Shown here: positions 1-15,074 of the stretch, in pieces
Position numbering within the stretch: position 1 is the first letter of the stretch
How the letters are laid out: each line of letters begins with the position of its first letter
From: Dipylidium caninum
Lineage: Eukaryota; Platyhelminthes; Cestoda; Cyclophyllidea; Dipylidiidae
Reading direction: 5' to 3'
Assembly (NCBI GenBank): GCA_017562135.1
Contig: QEYB01000026.1
Span: 186,001 to 250,000 of the forward strand
DNA length: 64,000 nucleotides
Translations under genes and position numbers: made by a program
The notes under the pieces: model-generated
The model's database searches: none
The model's input: the letters and a program-made list of their open reading frames with translations, nothing else
What the model was told of the DNA's origin: nothing

Positions 1-537
1 GAAGACGTGACTAACCTCCACGATTGGCCATCGCGTTGGCAAGCTGAGTCGGTCTCTCCTCTTGCAGAATGTGAGCCTAAAGGCGAAAGTCTCCTCTCCT
101 TCGTAGAGTTTGTTAGAGGAAGGGTTCTTTGTGCTATCCCCTAAGTCTTATATGCAGTATTGGCGTGGAAGCGTGGTCCCAATTGAGAAAAGCGGCGAAT
201 AGAAAAGGCTCTCTCACTGTTCGCGTGTACGGATGTGGGTTAACGAAGACGGAGAGATGTCGTACGAAAGTAGGGGATATCGAAAGAGCAAGTGGTTAAT
301 GCCGCTTCTACACGTCACCTGGTGAGAGCAGTGCAAAAGGACTTCGCCTCAATTGGCTCTCAACACGGCGTTGCACCTGTTAGCCCCGACGATTGGCTCG
401 AGGTGCCAGTGTGCAGCCTCGTCTTGTGCGGCGGTCTTTCCACAACCCGCGATTGTACGCGCAGTGTTAAGTGCACGCCTTCTACAGCCTTGATTGCGCA
501 ACAGGAGAGGTGTACGAGTTTGCGTGAGGTCAATGTC

Positions 538-577
538 CTCACGACCTCACGACCTGACGACCTCACGACCTCACGAC
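538..577. repeat. 8-bp tandem repeat, 5 copies
   Basis: The unit CTCACGAC is repeated five times head to tail; the third copy has CTG in place of CTC. It lies in gene-free DNA and keeps several short frames open artificially. Confidence 0.9.
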
Positions 578-2262
578 GCTAACTCCTGCCCACACTGGAG
601 CGAAGTCGATTACAGCTACTGCACTTTGGAGGCATTCCCACGCAAGGGAGAATGTTATCACCTCCAGAACGGATCTCGCAAACCGCATTTGTGTCTGGGT
701 TGCGCACACTTATTATTAGAAGGGCAAATTAGTGGAGAGGAGTAATATTTTTGTTGCGCTAGTGCATAAGGAGCAGTAGGAACAAGGGATTAGGGCAAAT
801 TGTGGATAGGTGAGGGATTGGTTGATTGGAGCCACCTCAAATGTTTGTTTCAGCGATTGTTCTATCTTCCTTGAATGCGACTTTATTCACGTAACTCAGA
901 GTACATTCTTAGGATTATTTGGTTGGGAATAATTATGTTTTCGTCACAAAAATAATTGTTGTTTTTTCCCTTTGGATTTTTTAAAATTATTTCACGTTTA
1001 GCGTGCATAGTTAAATGGAAGCTTGTCTCTTTTTCATTATGCAAGACAAATGTTTGCAGCACCTAGGCGGTAGCCTGTCTAATTTCTACCTGGAAGCGCC
1101 CCCCTCCTTTCCAGGTGCCGTTCACTTCCACCCAAGGGGAGAAATTAGGATTGAACTGCCATCACGATATGTGAACTATCGGTTCGTACCATAGTGAAAT
1201 TCTATCCCCCAAAAGAGATACCTTTCGGTGGTGAGACGTGACTGGAAATCGCTTAAAAGGAAACCCCAAGTCTGAGAATATTTTGTAAAAGCCTATAAAT
1301 TTGGTGGACTTGCACATGCCCTAAGATGCTGCCTCCACTGAACTTAGGTAATTCGCTTTACCGAAGGCGGGATAGTCTTTTGGGCCATTGGAAAAGTTTC
1401 GTTGGTCCTTAACTTCCCCCAGTGTTGTAGAACTAACCACAATAAAAAGCTCTTTTGGTTTAATGCCTGCTTTAAGGGCGAGGTTCCCAGTCGAAAGTTA
1501 CACGCGTCCTTCACCGTTTCTATGCAAAAAGGCGAAATGGGGATATTAGAAGCATAAATTGCCCTTTAATGAAAGAGCTTGGAAGTGACGCATGGGTATG
1601 TCATAGGTTATAAAAAAGAACCAGAAATTTTAGCACGTCTAAACGACACCCTAACCCAGAGCAAGCAGAACATGTGGCACTGTTGGAGGCAGAAGTCTTA
1701 TTGAATGGTCTCATCATGTTAGACAAACAAATTCATCCTACTTCTTAATTAGGCACAACAACAAATGAATTGACGTTGAGGAGGAAATTGAAGGACACAC
1801 TGAGGAAAGATAATTAAGTGGAAAATTTCAAAGCTCACGCTCCATAAAAGTCAGATGATTCATTTTATAGGCATCTCGACCGAGTTTTTTATCCACTTTT
1901 TTCTTGTACCGTATGGGGTCATCGAAAACATAGTTAAAAATAAATACACCCTTGCAAACACCAGGCAGATTATGTGACTTGACAAGGGGCCTAGCCAATG
2001 ATATCTTAGTTATTTATTGTTCCACTCCCATGGTAATTCTGGGTGATCTATACCGACAAGCTTCAGAAATTTCCTCCTGCTCTCTAGACTTACAATATAA
2101 GCATGTAGCATGATAAGTTGTACCCCTAACAAAGCAGACAATTCCCCTCCGAGATAGGTAAAATCCGGTGATTCGTAGCCCCTGGATTGGAGGACTCAAA
2201 AGCCATTAAATATGAGGGTAGCATTATGTTTTCAACAAGGCTCCTAAGTTGACGCCGTCTAC

Positions 2263-2310
2263 GATTCCTTCCTCCCCCCTTCCCTCCTCCCCTTCCCCCC
2301 TTCTTCCACC
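2263..2310. repeat. polypyrimidine C/T tract
   Basis: Almost uninterrupted run of C and T on the plus strand with several blocks of four to six C. Low-complexity sequence; the glycine-rich antisense ORF over it is a by-product. Confidence 0.75.
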
Positions 2311-5300
2311 ACGGCATCCGGCAATTTAGGCATAGGGAATATAGCAGAATGCGCTTCCTAAACAAAGCAACAAGTGAATTAAAAAAGCAGAGGTGGATAA
2401 TAGCTTGAATAGCGCCCCATTAATAAGTTTTCTCGTTCAAGTGTTGACTCAAATATTCCACCAAATGACTAGAGAGGACTGTTGAAATTTAACTGTCTAC
2501 ATCTAGCGATTTTGGTGCGCATGCACAGGGTACCCTTAGCAGTAACTTCGCAAACAAGAGCAATTCAGTTCAACATAACAAGAGTGCGCATATTCGTGTA
2601 TCCGCGAATGTGGCTCACCTTGAATTGTTAGAACTCTTGACGGGAGCCCACGCTTAGTAATTAAGTGATTCATGAAGAAACGAAACAGTCTTCGTGTTGT
2701 AGGGCACAGGCTGGTACGGGCCTAAATGAATAGGCCTGTAGATCTAAATTTGTACACTATTTAACAACCGATAGACGAGCCACCAAATCCGTCCCTGTCA
2801 TCGGGGAATGTGATTTCCTACCATTCTACGGGTTCTAAGAAGGGCTCACATACGGCCACTTCAACTAGGCCAGTAAGTTAAATTAAACCAAGGCGAATCA
2901 GTGTTTAATGCAGACGACCCATTCAAATCAAATCAAGAAAACGGAAGTAGTGAATTGTCTCTACGGTTGTTGGATAATGGAATGAATCAGCATAACACTT
3001 TTTTCATTTTTGGCCTTCTTCCCAGTTAAATATGTCAGTTGCCACTATTGCGACAAGATGGCATTTTATCATGAAAACGTGATGTTTGCCAGTTTCCAGT
3101 TTTGGCGGCTTGCTTTGAGCCTTTTCGAGTATGAATAAACCTTGAATTTCGAGATTACCGTGACATTCCGTGGAAGGTGGCGAACCAGGTTTTAATTCTG
3201 TCGGTTAACCTAACGAGAGCCTCACCAGTCACCTTGAACAGGGACTTTGCGTAAAGTTAACCATGCCACAGTTAGGAAGGTGCCAAAAATCTGTCATTTT
3301 GTTTGTCACTAGTCATAAGATTTTTCACGCTCTCTACACAGGTTCATTGCGAAGTGCTTCTTTGACTCTAGGTGTATAAGATGAAATTTTTAATGAATTA
3401 ACGCACTTGATGTGCTTTCCGGTGTCAGATAATACTCCTATAAAATTTCCACTGGTCAAAACAGAGTATCTAATCAATTGTAGCACCAGGCGCATGGAAG
3501 TGGTTTTGAATCGAACATTGGGGTCGTGTGTTTGGGCACAAGTTTAGGTACTGCTGGCATTTCGTGTGAGTGGATGCGAGTGGGATTTGCGCTGTGTCAT
3601 TCAAAAATTGGGAGTCAAGTGGATTAAATTATCTCCTCCAATCCACGTCACTTCGAGGGTTAATAAAATCGAGCTAAAGGGGCTGACAGAGAGTCGTGAG
3701 ACTTTGGTTGTGGAGTCCATACCAATAATGAAAACCGGAATTAGTCTACCTTTTATTCATTCTGGTGTTTCCTTCAGTGTCTAGATTTTCACTGGTCTTG
3801 AGGGGTCAGTGTGTGTACTGGAAATTTAAGAAAACACCCAAAAGTGATGAATTTAGGACTCGTGGGAGGGCAGCGGAGGCTGAGCTTCTTCCAACAGGTT
3901 CTCTGATTACAGATGCCCACACCGAATCGAGCGAGAAAACCCGTAAAGATGAGGAATTGTAACCTTTACATCACTATTGAGCTAGGATTTTTTCTACAAT
4001 GGAATCTCCATCCGACATTAATCATACTTCGCTAAAATTTATATCAATTGGCTCCTGGGTAACACTGATGTAGTTAAAAATCCTACTATTACATAAAAAT
4101 TCTCAAGGTTCGTTTGTTGTGAGTAAATCTGACGCCTCGTGATGCAATTTTACCGCTACATGCCTTTATGTGGTGTCAGAGTATCCATAATGCAAAAAAG
4201 CAGTTGTGTAGTTGGTTAAACAGAAGGAAACGGGAATAAATCATCAAGTCTTATATGCAAAACCAGTTATTTGCATCTTAGTGGACGTAACTATAACTTC
4301 TAATTCCCTTTGGAAGCACACAACAACAACAGCTTGTCTAGCTCGTTGTCTTATATCCTCGCCAAAGGTACGCCCTCATGGACTGCCACCGAGCATACGC
4401 AAATCATGAAAGATATATAACCACTCAAGTTGGGTGAAAAAAAGTGAAATTCTCCTACTTTATTCACTACAATCTTAAGTTTTATGCCTTAGTAGTGTTA
4501 ATCACACGCGTATACACATTTTTGAGCAAGACAACCCTCATCAGGGAATTCTGGCAGAATTTTAAACTATACTGCCAAATGGAACTTTTAACTCATTCTC
4601 AGAGGAACAAGGCTCTCGTCCCATTAGACTTTACAAAATTTTCAATTTAGAATATTTCATGCGTTAGGCTAGAATTACAATGTCTTGAAGTTGTAAACTT
4701 TGCGTAGTCAGGTTACGAAAGTGTCAGGTTTCCTTCTGGCCAATCTGATATATACTTGCTTGCATCTAGAAGAACATTTCTGTATTCGTGTGGATTAGAA
4801 TTGGCTTAACTGTGGGTAACGAACCTTTCTATTTGCCTGATACACCAATGCCCTTCGTAATCTCAAGGAATTCATCAGATGACGCTTACCCTTAAAACAA
4901 TCGGTGCTCGCAAACACCCTTTGAATCAAGACAAACAATTAGCCCCAACCTCATCAATTGCCATGGCAAAATTATACCATTTCAAGATTGTAATGAGGAG
5001 TGACTTCAAGTTGTCGAGGCTGTCGGAGAAGTTTGCTATCTCGATTTGATGCAGTGCTTTCCTCTGTGCCCCCCCCCCCCCTGCCTCATACCGTTGTATC
5101 AACGAATCAGGTGCATTTTGAGGCCTCCTCTTTTGAAAAGATATGTGATTAGAGCCTTAAAGTGTATAGTATTCTCGTAAAACTGGAGAGGGGTTCATTG
5201 GCATCACGTGATATCGTACGAAAATGAAGGATTTGACCTCACAATAACTCTCCAGAATGTGGGGCCGCGTGCTGTCATCACAGAGGCATACAACGGTTCT

Positions 5301-6826
5301 TAACCTCCCTCACGAAACGCTGGCGCTGAACACGACTGCCAAATGCCGAAGAGCAGGTGGGAATAAGCTGCCCCTAGAGATCGGCCCACTCAGTCTACTT
5401 TCCCCTCCCCCCCCTTGGCTTCTGGACGGCTTGGTGGCTACGTGATTTGGCGAAGGAGCAACGACTTTCTCAATGTAAGGTTGGTAACATCAACCTCCCG
5501 ACTTCACTGTTCTATGCCTAAGTATAAAAATGAGGTTTTTGGCATTGCGGGAGCAACTACTGCCAGGATTGCATATATCATAATAAATGAGTTTTTTCCA
5601 TTCTCTGTGGAATTTAAGGAGATTTTCTTGTAAGACCCTAGAACTGAGCACCTCAAGTACAATTAATGGCTTAAAAATGAACTTCTTTGTGTCCCAAATT
5701 TTGTTACAGGGTTAAACTCACTGGGCATGTCGTGGCTTCGCGGACGTCCAACTTATTTCCATTTTGGCGCAGCTGCATGTCTGTGAGAGTCTCGGAGCAT
5801 TTCTCCCAAGTGTAATTTGAACGCGCAGATGAGAGAGGTGGAAGGCCGGCCAGATCACATTATGATCGCTCCAATTTACCTTTCCCTCTTGCTTTTCAGA
5901 ATTTATGGTTTTGGGCGCAGTTGATGATGCCGATTGTAAATTCGTCCTTGTGTATTGCCTAACTTGGTGCCTCTTGCCATCTCACTACTTTTGCGTCATA
6001 TTGTTTCCAATTTCGTTTAGTCACTCATTCTACTCTGTTATTTCGGACTCAGGCGTCGTCGCATACGATTTCACCGAGGTCTTTTCGCAACAAGAGCGTT
6101 CACTGCTTGAAAGCGGTTTGCTCGATCGGCTGTCGGGTCTGCCAACACCTCTTCGGCGGGCGGGTACATGACATCATCTACGCAACGTGGCTCACGAGTA
6201 TCTGATGAGCTTCAGTTCGGTTCTTTCGTGTGATTTTCACCATGCGTGTGATTTATTATACATTAGGGAGCGAAATGCACCAGATAAATTAATTTGTCAG
6301 TCAAATTACGCATGAATAAAACCAGTGGTCGTGGCCCCATTATACCGAATGCTGTGATGATCGAATTCCCGAATGTTAGGGTCATAATGCATTGAAAAGG
6401 CTCTTTAGTTGAGATGAACGGGAATTAAATTTTCAGTATAGGGAAAAGTAGTTATAAAATAGCATTTATTTTAGTTGGTAATGTCGTATTTTTGCCCACC
6501 GCCGACTTCAACGGACATATGGTGAGGTAAATACAAGTAACTATCAGCCGGGCCATCCGCTCAGGCCTTCCAAGACTTCTTACTCCCAAAGCCGTTGAGC
6601 TCTCACTTTGCCACGGCACAACAAAAGCTCAATTTATAACCTTTGAATAACAAGCGGATCATAATATTCACTCTGTTGGAGGTGGAGACAGAGCATTGCA
6701 CAATCGTGATGTGCGGGGAACCTACTAGGAGCTGTTTGAAATTTGCATGTGACACGAAAGTTTTATAATGACACGTACTATTAAATAACAAAGTGGAGAG
6801 TCACACCCAACAATACTTGTGATCAT

Positions 6827-7090
6827 ATGGAAAAAATGTCATGTGGCATTGCTCCGATTCGCCCTTTTCTCATGAGTATGACTATCTTGATCAAATTAAT
6901 CTCCATTAGCTTCGCCACTTATTACTGTAATCAGGCAAGTATTGTATTGGCAGAGGCCTCCTCCTCCCCCTTTTCCACCGTCAATCCGCTCACAAATCTT
7001 TTCAGGCATCCGCTTTTCCCTCCTTCTCGACTGACCACTGGCAGAGCCAAGAGAGAATCTATTGAATATGGCATGCGACAGAAGCCATAG
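6827..7090 (+). CDS. possible secreted peptide precursor (87 aa)
   Basis: Unrecognised single-exon ORF. From Met16 (6872) there is a strongly hydrophobic segment with signal-peptide character (about residues 18-42), followed by a Ser/Pro-rich stretch and a furin-type RAKR site at residues 73-76, leaving an 11-residue C-terminal tail. A canonical AATAAA lies at 7099-7104, about 9 nt after the stop. This layout (signal, spacer, basic cleavage site) is that of a secreted peptide precursor, but the peptide has no C-terminal amidation glycine pattern typical of flatworm neuropeptides and I recognise no family. It may equally be a chance ORF. Confidence 0.25.
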   Translation: MEKMSCGIAPIRPFLMSMTILIKLISISFATYYCNQASIVLAEASSSPFSTVNPLTNLFRHPLFPPSRLTTGRAKRESIEYGMRQKP

Positions 7091-7104
7091 GAGACAGTAA
7101 TAAA

Positions 7105-9400
7105 TCAGTGGTTATCTAAGAATTCACGGTGTGTGCTCTTTTGACACCCGCTCATGGCAAACTCGTATGATTTTATCGCAACGGACACGTGAATCCCGCC
7201 TTTGCCCCACCATTCACGCGATCCTCTCGTTGAGCGAAATCCTCCAGCAACTGAAATTCATTTACGAGGAAAAAGGGCTCGCCCTTTTCCTGCCTCCTCT
7301 TTTAGTATAATTTGTTGCTCTGAATTAATTCATCCATTACCCATCCGAAATATGTTTTTTGGTAGCTGGCGTTTGGGGAATTAGCTTGAGAAGACGGTTT
7401 GAAATTTTACGGATTGGGGGGGTTATCTGAATTCCCTCTGTGCGTCAATGAGGTAAAATAGCCCAGAATTCTCTGCAACCGTAATTAAGAGTGATCTGTG
7501 CAGTAAAATCTTCTCAACTTTTCTCAGGTCTTAAACGAGACCCGTGGCGTTAACGCTTTTCCTATCCACATGGGTTTATCTATCTTTTCGAGCTACACTT
7601 CACGTGACCGCGGTTTTACCAGACTTTCTCTCTCGCAGTTCCTCCAGTACAAATGAACTTCTGTTCTTTCCCTCACTCAGATAAAATGTGAACTGGTGTA
7701 TTTTAAGCTACTGCTCTATTGGCATTTAATGTATTAACTCATCTGACAAGTTGTCAAGGTAGGAGACCGCCTGACTACCGGATTTAAGTTTTCGCAGGAT
7801 ACATAAAAGTGGAATAAAATGAGGTCACACGCCTGCTTTTCCGTTCATCCTTTACCTCCAGACAAATTCGCTGTGCTGCGCGGAGGCTAGCTTAACTGCA
7901 GTTTTAAACCCGAATTTTCGCATTAATTGGAGGGCGGGAGCAACGGACCTTCGATTCACTTCTTCTTCCCCTTGCACTTGAGTAAACCTCATTCGCCTCA
8001 CTTGTTGTAAGCGCACACAAGGCTGCGTGCATGACCCCATCTCCCACCCAGTACGTCCCACCCAGGGCGCACATTCACAGGCAGGGGAATGCACACTCTG
8101 TTTCCCCAAGCGATTAGGCAAAACATTGGCCTGAAGGAAGAGTCCTGGAAGGAGGGCATCATCGTTTCTCATTCATTCTGATGGTATGGGGTTTGTGAGG
8201 CAGTTTGAATTTTAGGCATTGACGTAAGGCAACAGGTAGAAAATTACACAGTAATGAAACCAAATTCTATAATTTGTGTATTTTGTGGAGAAATCACAAA
8301 TTGCCCACATGTGAGTGGTTTGTGTCCTTGAGTTGTGCAAACATCTACGTGTACGAGGCTTTAATTAACATCCGTACCTGTCTTTCTCCATCTCCAGTTC
8401 TCTGTGATTTTCCCATTGACGTGTCTCCTGATAATGCTATTTAGGCGGCTCGACATTCATTATTAAATTGAATTTCTTGATGTACACATTTAACTTTAAC
8501 AATTCGCTCGGTGCTTGCGCCTTTGATGCCATCTTCTACGCAAATTGAGTTGCATGGTGGCAGTGTGCAACGCAAAACAAGTGAGTCAGCAAAATCACTT
8601 TCGTGAGTAGCTTTGTGCATGTCACAGCACCTCCCGAGGGAGGCGAAAATTTCAGACTTGAGTGTCAATTGACTGCAAGTCACTGAGTCACCCCATCGCC
8701 TGTTTCGCAGAGTTGTCCTCTTGGACTGAATTCGCCCCCTTTTATCAGTATCTTCTTGAGCGACGTATTTTTGTTATTTGGAGGTCACGTTCAATAACAT
8801 AGCTCACCAACAAATATGGGGAATGATAGCACTTTTGAAAAGAAACTACTAATTCACCAGAGAAGATTATAGTTGTGGAGATGAGAACCAGTCCTGTTCA
8901 CTCGTCAACGTATTTTGATAACGTAATTCAGTAGCTTGGCCGTCTGGTCAAAAATGGAACGGCTCCAAGGCTTGGCAGCTGGCCTCTCCACGGTTGCATG
9001 GTATCGACGAGATAACACTGGCTTTTGTGCCTTTCGTGGGTTAGTGGCATATGCGCCAAGTGTCAGCCACAATCCGAAAAGCAGCCACGCCTACGTGCCG
9101 CAGGATGATTGGTTGACGCGGACGGATACACCTCGCCTCCGCTAAGAGGGAAGCGGAACCACGGCGGCGGGGGCCTGTTCCACGTCGAAAAATGACTCAT
9201 AGCGCGGCATTAACAGACAACCTTGTGACTAAGCCGGTGATGGCCTTTCTGACAGTATGTCAAACAAGCCCAGCGATGCAAACCTCCCAGATGACGAACC
9301 TAATGGCCAAGAGAATTGGTTTGCTAACACTCGTTTATTCTCGGTAACCTAGACTGAGGCACCCGAACCCGATGAAAGGAGAATGACTTATGTTCCCGAG
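7105..9400. other. intergenic, nothing recognised
   Basis: Between the candidate peptide ORF and the actin 3' end no exon chain, RNA gene or repeat is evident. The 106-aa minus frame at 7852-8172 has no recognisable domain. Confidence 0.55.
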
Positions 9401-9403
9401 ATA

Positions 9404-9409
9404 TTTATT
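9404..9409 (-). terminator. actin polyadenylation signal AATAAA
   Basis: On the minus strand a canonical AATAAA lies about 75 nt downstream of the actin stop codon (9483). Its presence, together with a retained intron, argues that this is a conventional gene copy, not a processed pseudogene. Confidence 0.6.
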
Positions 9410-9482
9410 TATGAAGAGATTGTTCGGAGGAGAAAAAAACTATTTTTTAACGGTAATTAAGAAAAATTGCGATGCATCAGGT

Positions 9483-11087
<1,605 letters not shown>

Positions 11088-11128
11088 TTACCTAGGGACG
11101 TGTGCCGATGGCGTTCCATTTGGGGGTT

Positions 11129-11158
11129 CTTATACCCAGCCACAGTGACCATAGAGGG
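11129..11158 (-). promoter_or_regulatory. actin core promoter: TATA box and CArG-like site
   Basis: On the minus strand TATAAG lies at 11134-11129, about 50 nt upstream of the ATG at 11081. Immediately upstream is CCCTCTATGG (11158-11149), which resembles the serum-response CArG box CC(A/T)6GG with two mismatches; such boxes drive actin genes in other animals. A palindromic CCAATTGG lies further up at 11209-11216. Assignment is by motif and position only. Confidence 0.4.
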
Positions 11159-11229
11159 ACAACTGCGCACACGCGTATGCACCCTGATTCATCCCGCCCC
11201 CGTGGTGGCCAATTGGAGGACGCGTACGT

Positions 11230-11302
11230 GTGTGCACACATTTCGGATAAATCGATAATCACTGCAAGTGGAACAGCCGCCTCCTTCCCCGTGTGCACAC
11301 AT
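11230..11302. repeat. paired palindromes GTGTGCACAC upstream of actin
   Basis: The 12-mer GTGTGCACACAT occurs at 11230-11241 and again at 11291-11302, both containing the 10-bp perfect palindrome. They lie 150-220 bp upstream of the actin start and could be paired binding sites; this is inference. Confidence 0.6.
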
Positions 11303-12091
11303 CTGCTGTAACAGGATAGAAATAGCCTGGGAAAATTTATCCTCCTTTTCGAGAGTCATCGGGATCAGCCGCCGTACACACCTTCCTTAGGCGTGGTAAG
11401 ACACTTCCCTCGGCCAGTCAGCGAATGCGGCCTACCGATGCACTGCAGTTAGCGACCGGGCTCTCTTTCCATCGCAATGCATAACCTTTGTAGCGCACGA
11501 GGTTAACCGGGACTGTAGAGTCTCTGCCATTTCTGTTAGTACTGTGGAAGCTACGCCTGTGAGTACCGATTTGGCATTCGGTCCTCCCACCGACGTGGTA
11601 GGCAGAAGTACGAAGGTAAAATGTTGGGTTGGACCTTCGCTCTACTAATTGAAGTCAATCCGACATAAAGGCGAATTGTTAATACGTGAAATATTAATTA
11701 CTTGAAGAAGAAGAACATTTCTCCTTGTTTGATTTACTAACTTTAATTAGTAGAGCGCTTTTAGCACGACACTATTGCTGATCAGCATTCTTAATGGCAC
11801 CGTATCTTATGGAAAGGCAACCCGCGAAGGTTAACTGCCTTGATGATACTTCACGATTGCTATGCAGCTGAATCCGCCCCCAAAGTGTTAGTCAGCAGGG
11901 GTTTAACTGGCGAGGAATTTCCCTCGGGCTATGGACCACGGCGAAGTGCGCTCTTCTGACACCAGACATTATCACAATTGAGAGAAGAAATTATTTTACT
12001 TTCTCCTTCAAGCATTAAAACCACCCTTTTTACGCCTCAAATTTACACTTATTAGTTATTTCCGGAGGTATCTTTAGGAACGACGAACTAC

Positions 12092-12564
12092 ACGGGAAGT
12101 TACTAAAAGCCTAATCGCGTTTAGTCGGTGGCCACCGGTAAGCCAAAGGCGTTGGTTTCGCTTCTGCATATATCGTCTGTGAGACATCTGAACTCAGTGA
12201 TTGCGGCGCGACTTGCAACTTCTTCCCCACCGTCTCGACAGGTCGACATTGGGCAAAGCCCCTCGTCAGGGTAGGCGACTTTGGTTCCAACATCCGGGCC
12301 TGCTTAGTAGCTCATCAGATAGGCAAGTGGAGTGGTCGGTAGTTCGGCGATCAAAAGTGCCTGGAAGCCACCAAACCCATAAAGGAGATGGCGGTGATGT
12401 CGTCGTTGTCTACCTTAATGCCAGGACTAACTGGTCCTCCTGGAGGCCACCACATTGTGCAAGTGTTATTAGAGAAAATCTAAAAAATTTTGGGATGTCT
12501 TATTGTTAGCGGCAAACTGCCGGGGAGCTTACTAAAAGTCCAATCGCGTTTAGTCAGTGGCCAT
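12092..12564. mobile_element. small non-coding element with terminal direct repeats
   Basis: Imperfect direct repeats of about 43 bp lie at 12092-12134 and 12521-12564, sharing ACTAAAAG, AATCGCGTTTAGTC and GTGGCCA with a few mismatches. They bracket about 390 bp that contain the second copy of the 106-bp dispersed repeat (12301-12406). The layout resembles a miniature non-autonomous retroelement or a segmental duplication. No coding capacity, primer-binding site or clear target-site duplication was seen, so the class is unassigned. Confidence 0.45.
12301..12406 (+). repeat. dispersed repeat, copy 2
   Basis: Identical to 10731-10836, same orientation, about 1.57 kb away. Lies between the two terminal direct repeats at 12092-12134 and 12521-12564. 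Confidence 0.95.
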
Positions 12565-15074
12565 CTATTTCTCCTGTCTGACCCTCCCGTGAAGAATTCA
12601 TTGCCTGTCATTCACTTGTCTATCTCCGTCTCCTCGTCCTCAACTCACGCCTCTTCCCATGATCCTTGATGTTACATGGCAGTAAGGACCTCCTTCGCCG
12701 ATGGAGTAGTTTGAGAATTCAGGTCAATTCCAATGTCGCCCAGCAGCACGTGCATTCGGTGGCAAGTCCGCAGGCGTTGTGTGAACTACCTCTGCAAACC
12801 CTTTTGTCTCATTTAACCCTCGTCACATCTCCATAATGTCCTTCGCTCACACGTCCGCGCCGCCTCGAGCAACAAACATAATGCACCGTTATCTTGGTGA
12901 TGCGAGATTTCGCCGCGCTACCGAATGTTCAACCTCACAGCAAACGGTGCCCCTCTCAGCTTTGTACCTTCTTCCACCTCGACGTCTTCACACGCCCGAC
13001 TTGGCTCCGCCAGTGGTCTAACCTACGCGGGATTGCATTGAAAATGGAGAGTGGGCACTTAGGATTTTGCTAATATGCAACCTTGACTCCAACACTTTGA
13101 AAGATATCATCATAGAGCAAAGGCGAAATGAGACATGACGGTTGAACGTATTACTTGCCAGCGTATTATGGTCAAGAAACGGTACCCCACTCAACGTCGT
13201 CTAAGGTCGACACCTGCGGAGAGAATAACTCGTCCAATTATGAAACGGGTCTGTGGATTACTCTCACACTTATTGACAATGGTAAAATTGGAAGTAGTTA
13301 GTGAGGACCACATGTAGCCGCGAGGTCCCCGAAATCGGCGAGTCGAAATGTGTATCTACTTCAGGATTGAGTTATTTGAGTTATTAGTTTGTGGCATACG
13401 AAAGGATACTCGAACTTCAAAAATATCTTCAATGATAAATCGCTCAACCAGAGTGGCATGTTAAGAGATGGGTTTTGCACAAAATTGTGCACTGACGCGA
13501 TCCTTCCTGCTATTGGAACTCAGTGTCTGCTTCTCTCAGACCGCCTGAAAACTCAAAGAGAGGCAAAATGCCCCATGACACCAGAAGGAGGAGAGCCTCT
13601 TCCAGATAGTTTGGCAATGGCGGAGACGTGATCCTTTCCTCCTCGTCAAGGTGGTGTGCAGTTAAGTCGCATGCTTTGACCAAATGTCTGGGAGAATGGC
13701 CGGTCTCAATCACTCCTTCCATTAAGAACAGATGGCCTTCGGTTGATTGAGGCACGCGAATAAATAAACAAAGTTTACCGCAACCGGACCAGTTGGAACT
13801 GCTCTTCTCAACACTACAGTGGTGGGTAGGGCATTTTATCAGGAGGGATTTGTCTTGAGAAGCTGGCGATAAAGGAGGTCGTGTAAGTCACCATTTCACG
13901 TGTTGCCGATCTCGCCTGTTGTAAGAGTGGAAAGGCACCAAGTTTCCGTGTGTGGCATTTAGAAGAAGAAGCGTTTGGCACACCATTATGGCAGAGGAGT
14001 TATCTTTTAGTCTACCCGCTGTGGAGGAAAGTCTCTACAACCCCCATAGACTCTGTGGTGACTTCACTTGTACTTGTACTTGCTCTCGAGAGGTTAGATT
14101 TAAGCTGAAGAAGGGAAAATGGGTGACGAATGAGAATTAATACAGTAAGAGACAGGGTAGAGGTGATTTAACTGTCGCAAGTTGTTATTCATTAACAAGA
14201 CAGAGGTAAGAGGAGCCTCCTTCAACCCCTTGGGAAGCTATTAGCTGCGCACATTATATTAAACGTTCTACGTGGAATGGGCTACCTCCTTCTTCGTTAT
14301 TTTTATCAACTAGTCACTCTCCCGATGAATTTCAACTTCAGGCACTCACAAAATGTGAGCATGGCGTGAAAGGAACCTTGTTCTGGTGACCCCGCGAACA
14401 GGTATTGGTAACAATTTTTATCGGGACGATGCGAGTTGCCCGATTATAAGCATATTAAATTGATGCAGACGAAATATCCTGTCACGATTCGAAGAGGATT
14501 ATTTTGGTGATAACTTTCCCATACACATCGTCTTCATGAAATTCACTCTTTCCTGCTAGTGATAGGGAATACAACACATTTTGGACACACGGTAGCTCGG
14601 AGGGCAGAAGTGTTTAGAACTGAAAATTTGGCTACTTTGTGGCATTGTCACTAAGTGCAGTACGCACACGTCACTTTTCATAAGAATTCCTTCCACGTGT
14701 ATCCATCATCTCTCTTCGAAATGTCCTTGCTCTTTGCCTCTCCTCTTGTCCCCTAAAAATGAGCTCCCACCTGACGACTCAGAATTCTCACCATGCCTCG
14801 GCTGTGCGTGAACACCTATCCAGCCACCACAAAGCATTTGGAAACCCAACTGATAACTTTGCTCGAACTGGGTTGTCTACCTATGAATTGTAAAAACAGA
14901 GTCGGTGATACTGCAGAGTCGAGCAGCCAGATCATGCGTACCACAAGCGGACATCATGATTCTCTACGAATTCCGCGGTCCATATAGGGGTAGATTGGCA
15001 AAACCTCTTTCCTCACTTCATTTGAGGGCATGGTTAGAAAAGTAGAAGGCAGAGTACATCACTAACGGCGATTA
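12565..15074. other. intergenic, nothing recognised
   Basis: No domain or exon chain is visible. The frames at 13389-13631 and 13510-13755 overlap on opposite strands and look like chance openings. Confidence 0.55.

Larger units (their letters stand above)
1..6826. other. gene-poor stretch, no convincing gene
   Basis: No reading frame here has a recognisable domain, a convincing exon chain or conserved motifs. Short open frames (for example 292-582, 2126-2365, 3566-3784, 5905-6171) are low-complexity or random-looking. The stretch holds an 8-bp tandem repeat at 538-577, a pyrimidine-rich C/T tract around 2263-2310 and a run of 13 C at 5069-5081. I see nothing else I can support. Confidence 0.6.

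Noticed and set aside
5905..6171. 88-aa plus ORF with hydrophobic N-terminal half
   Set aside because: No conserved motif; a splice-acceptor-like site inside it leads nowhere recognisable.
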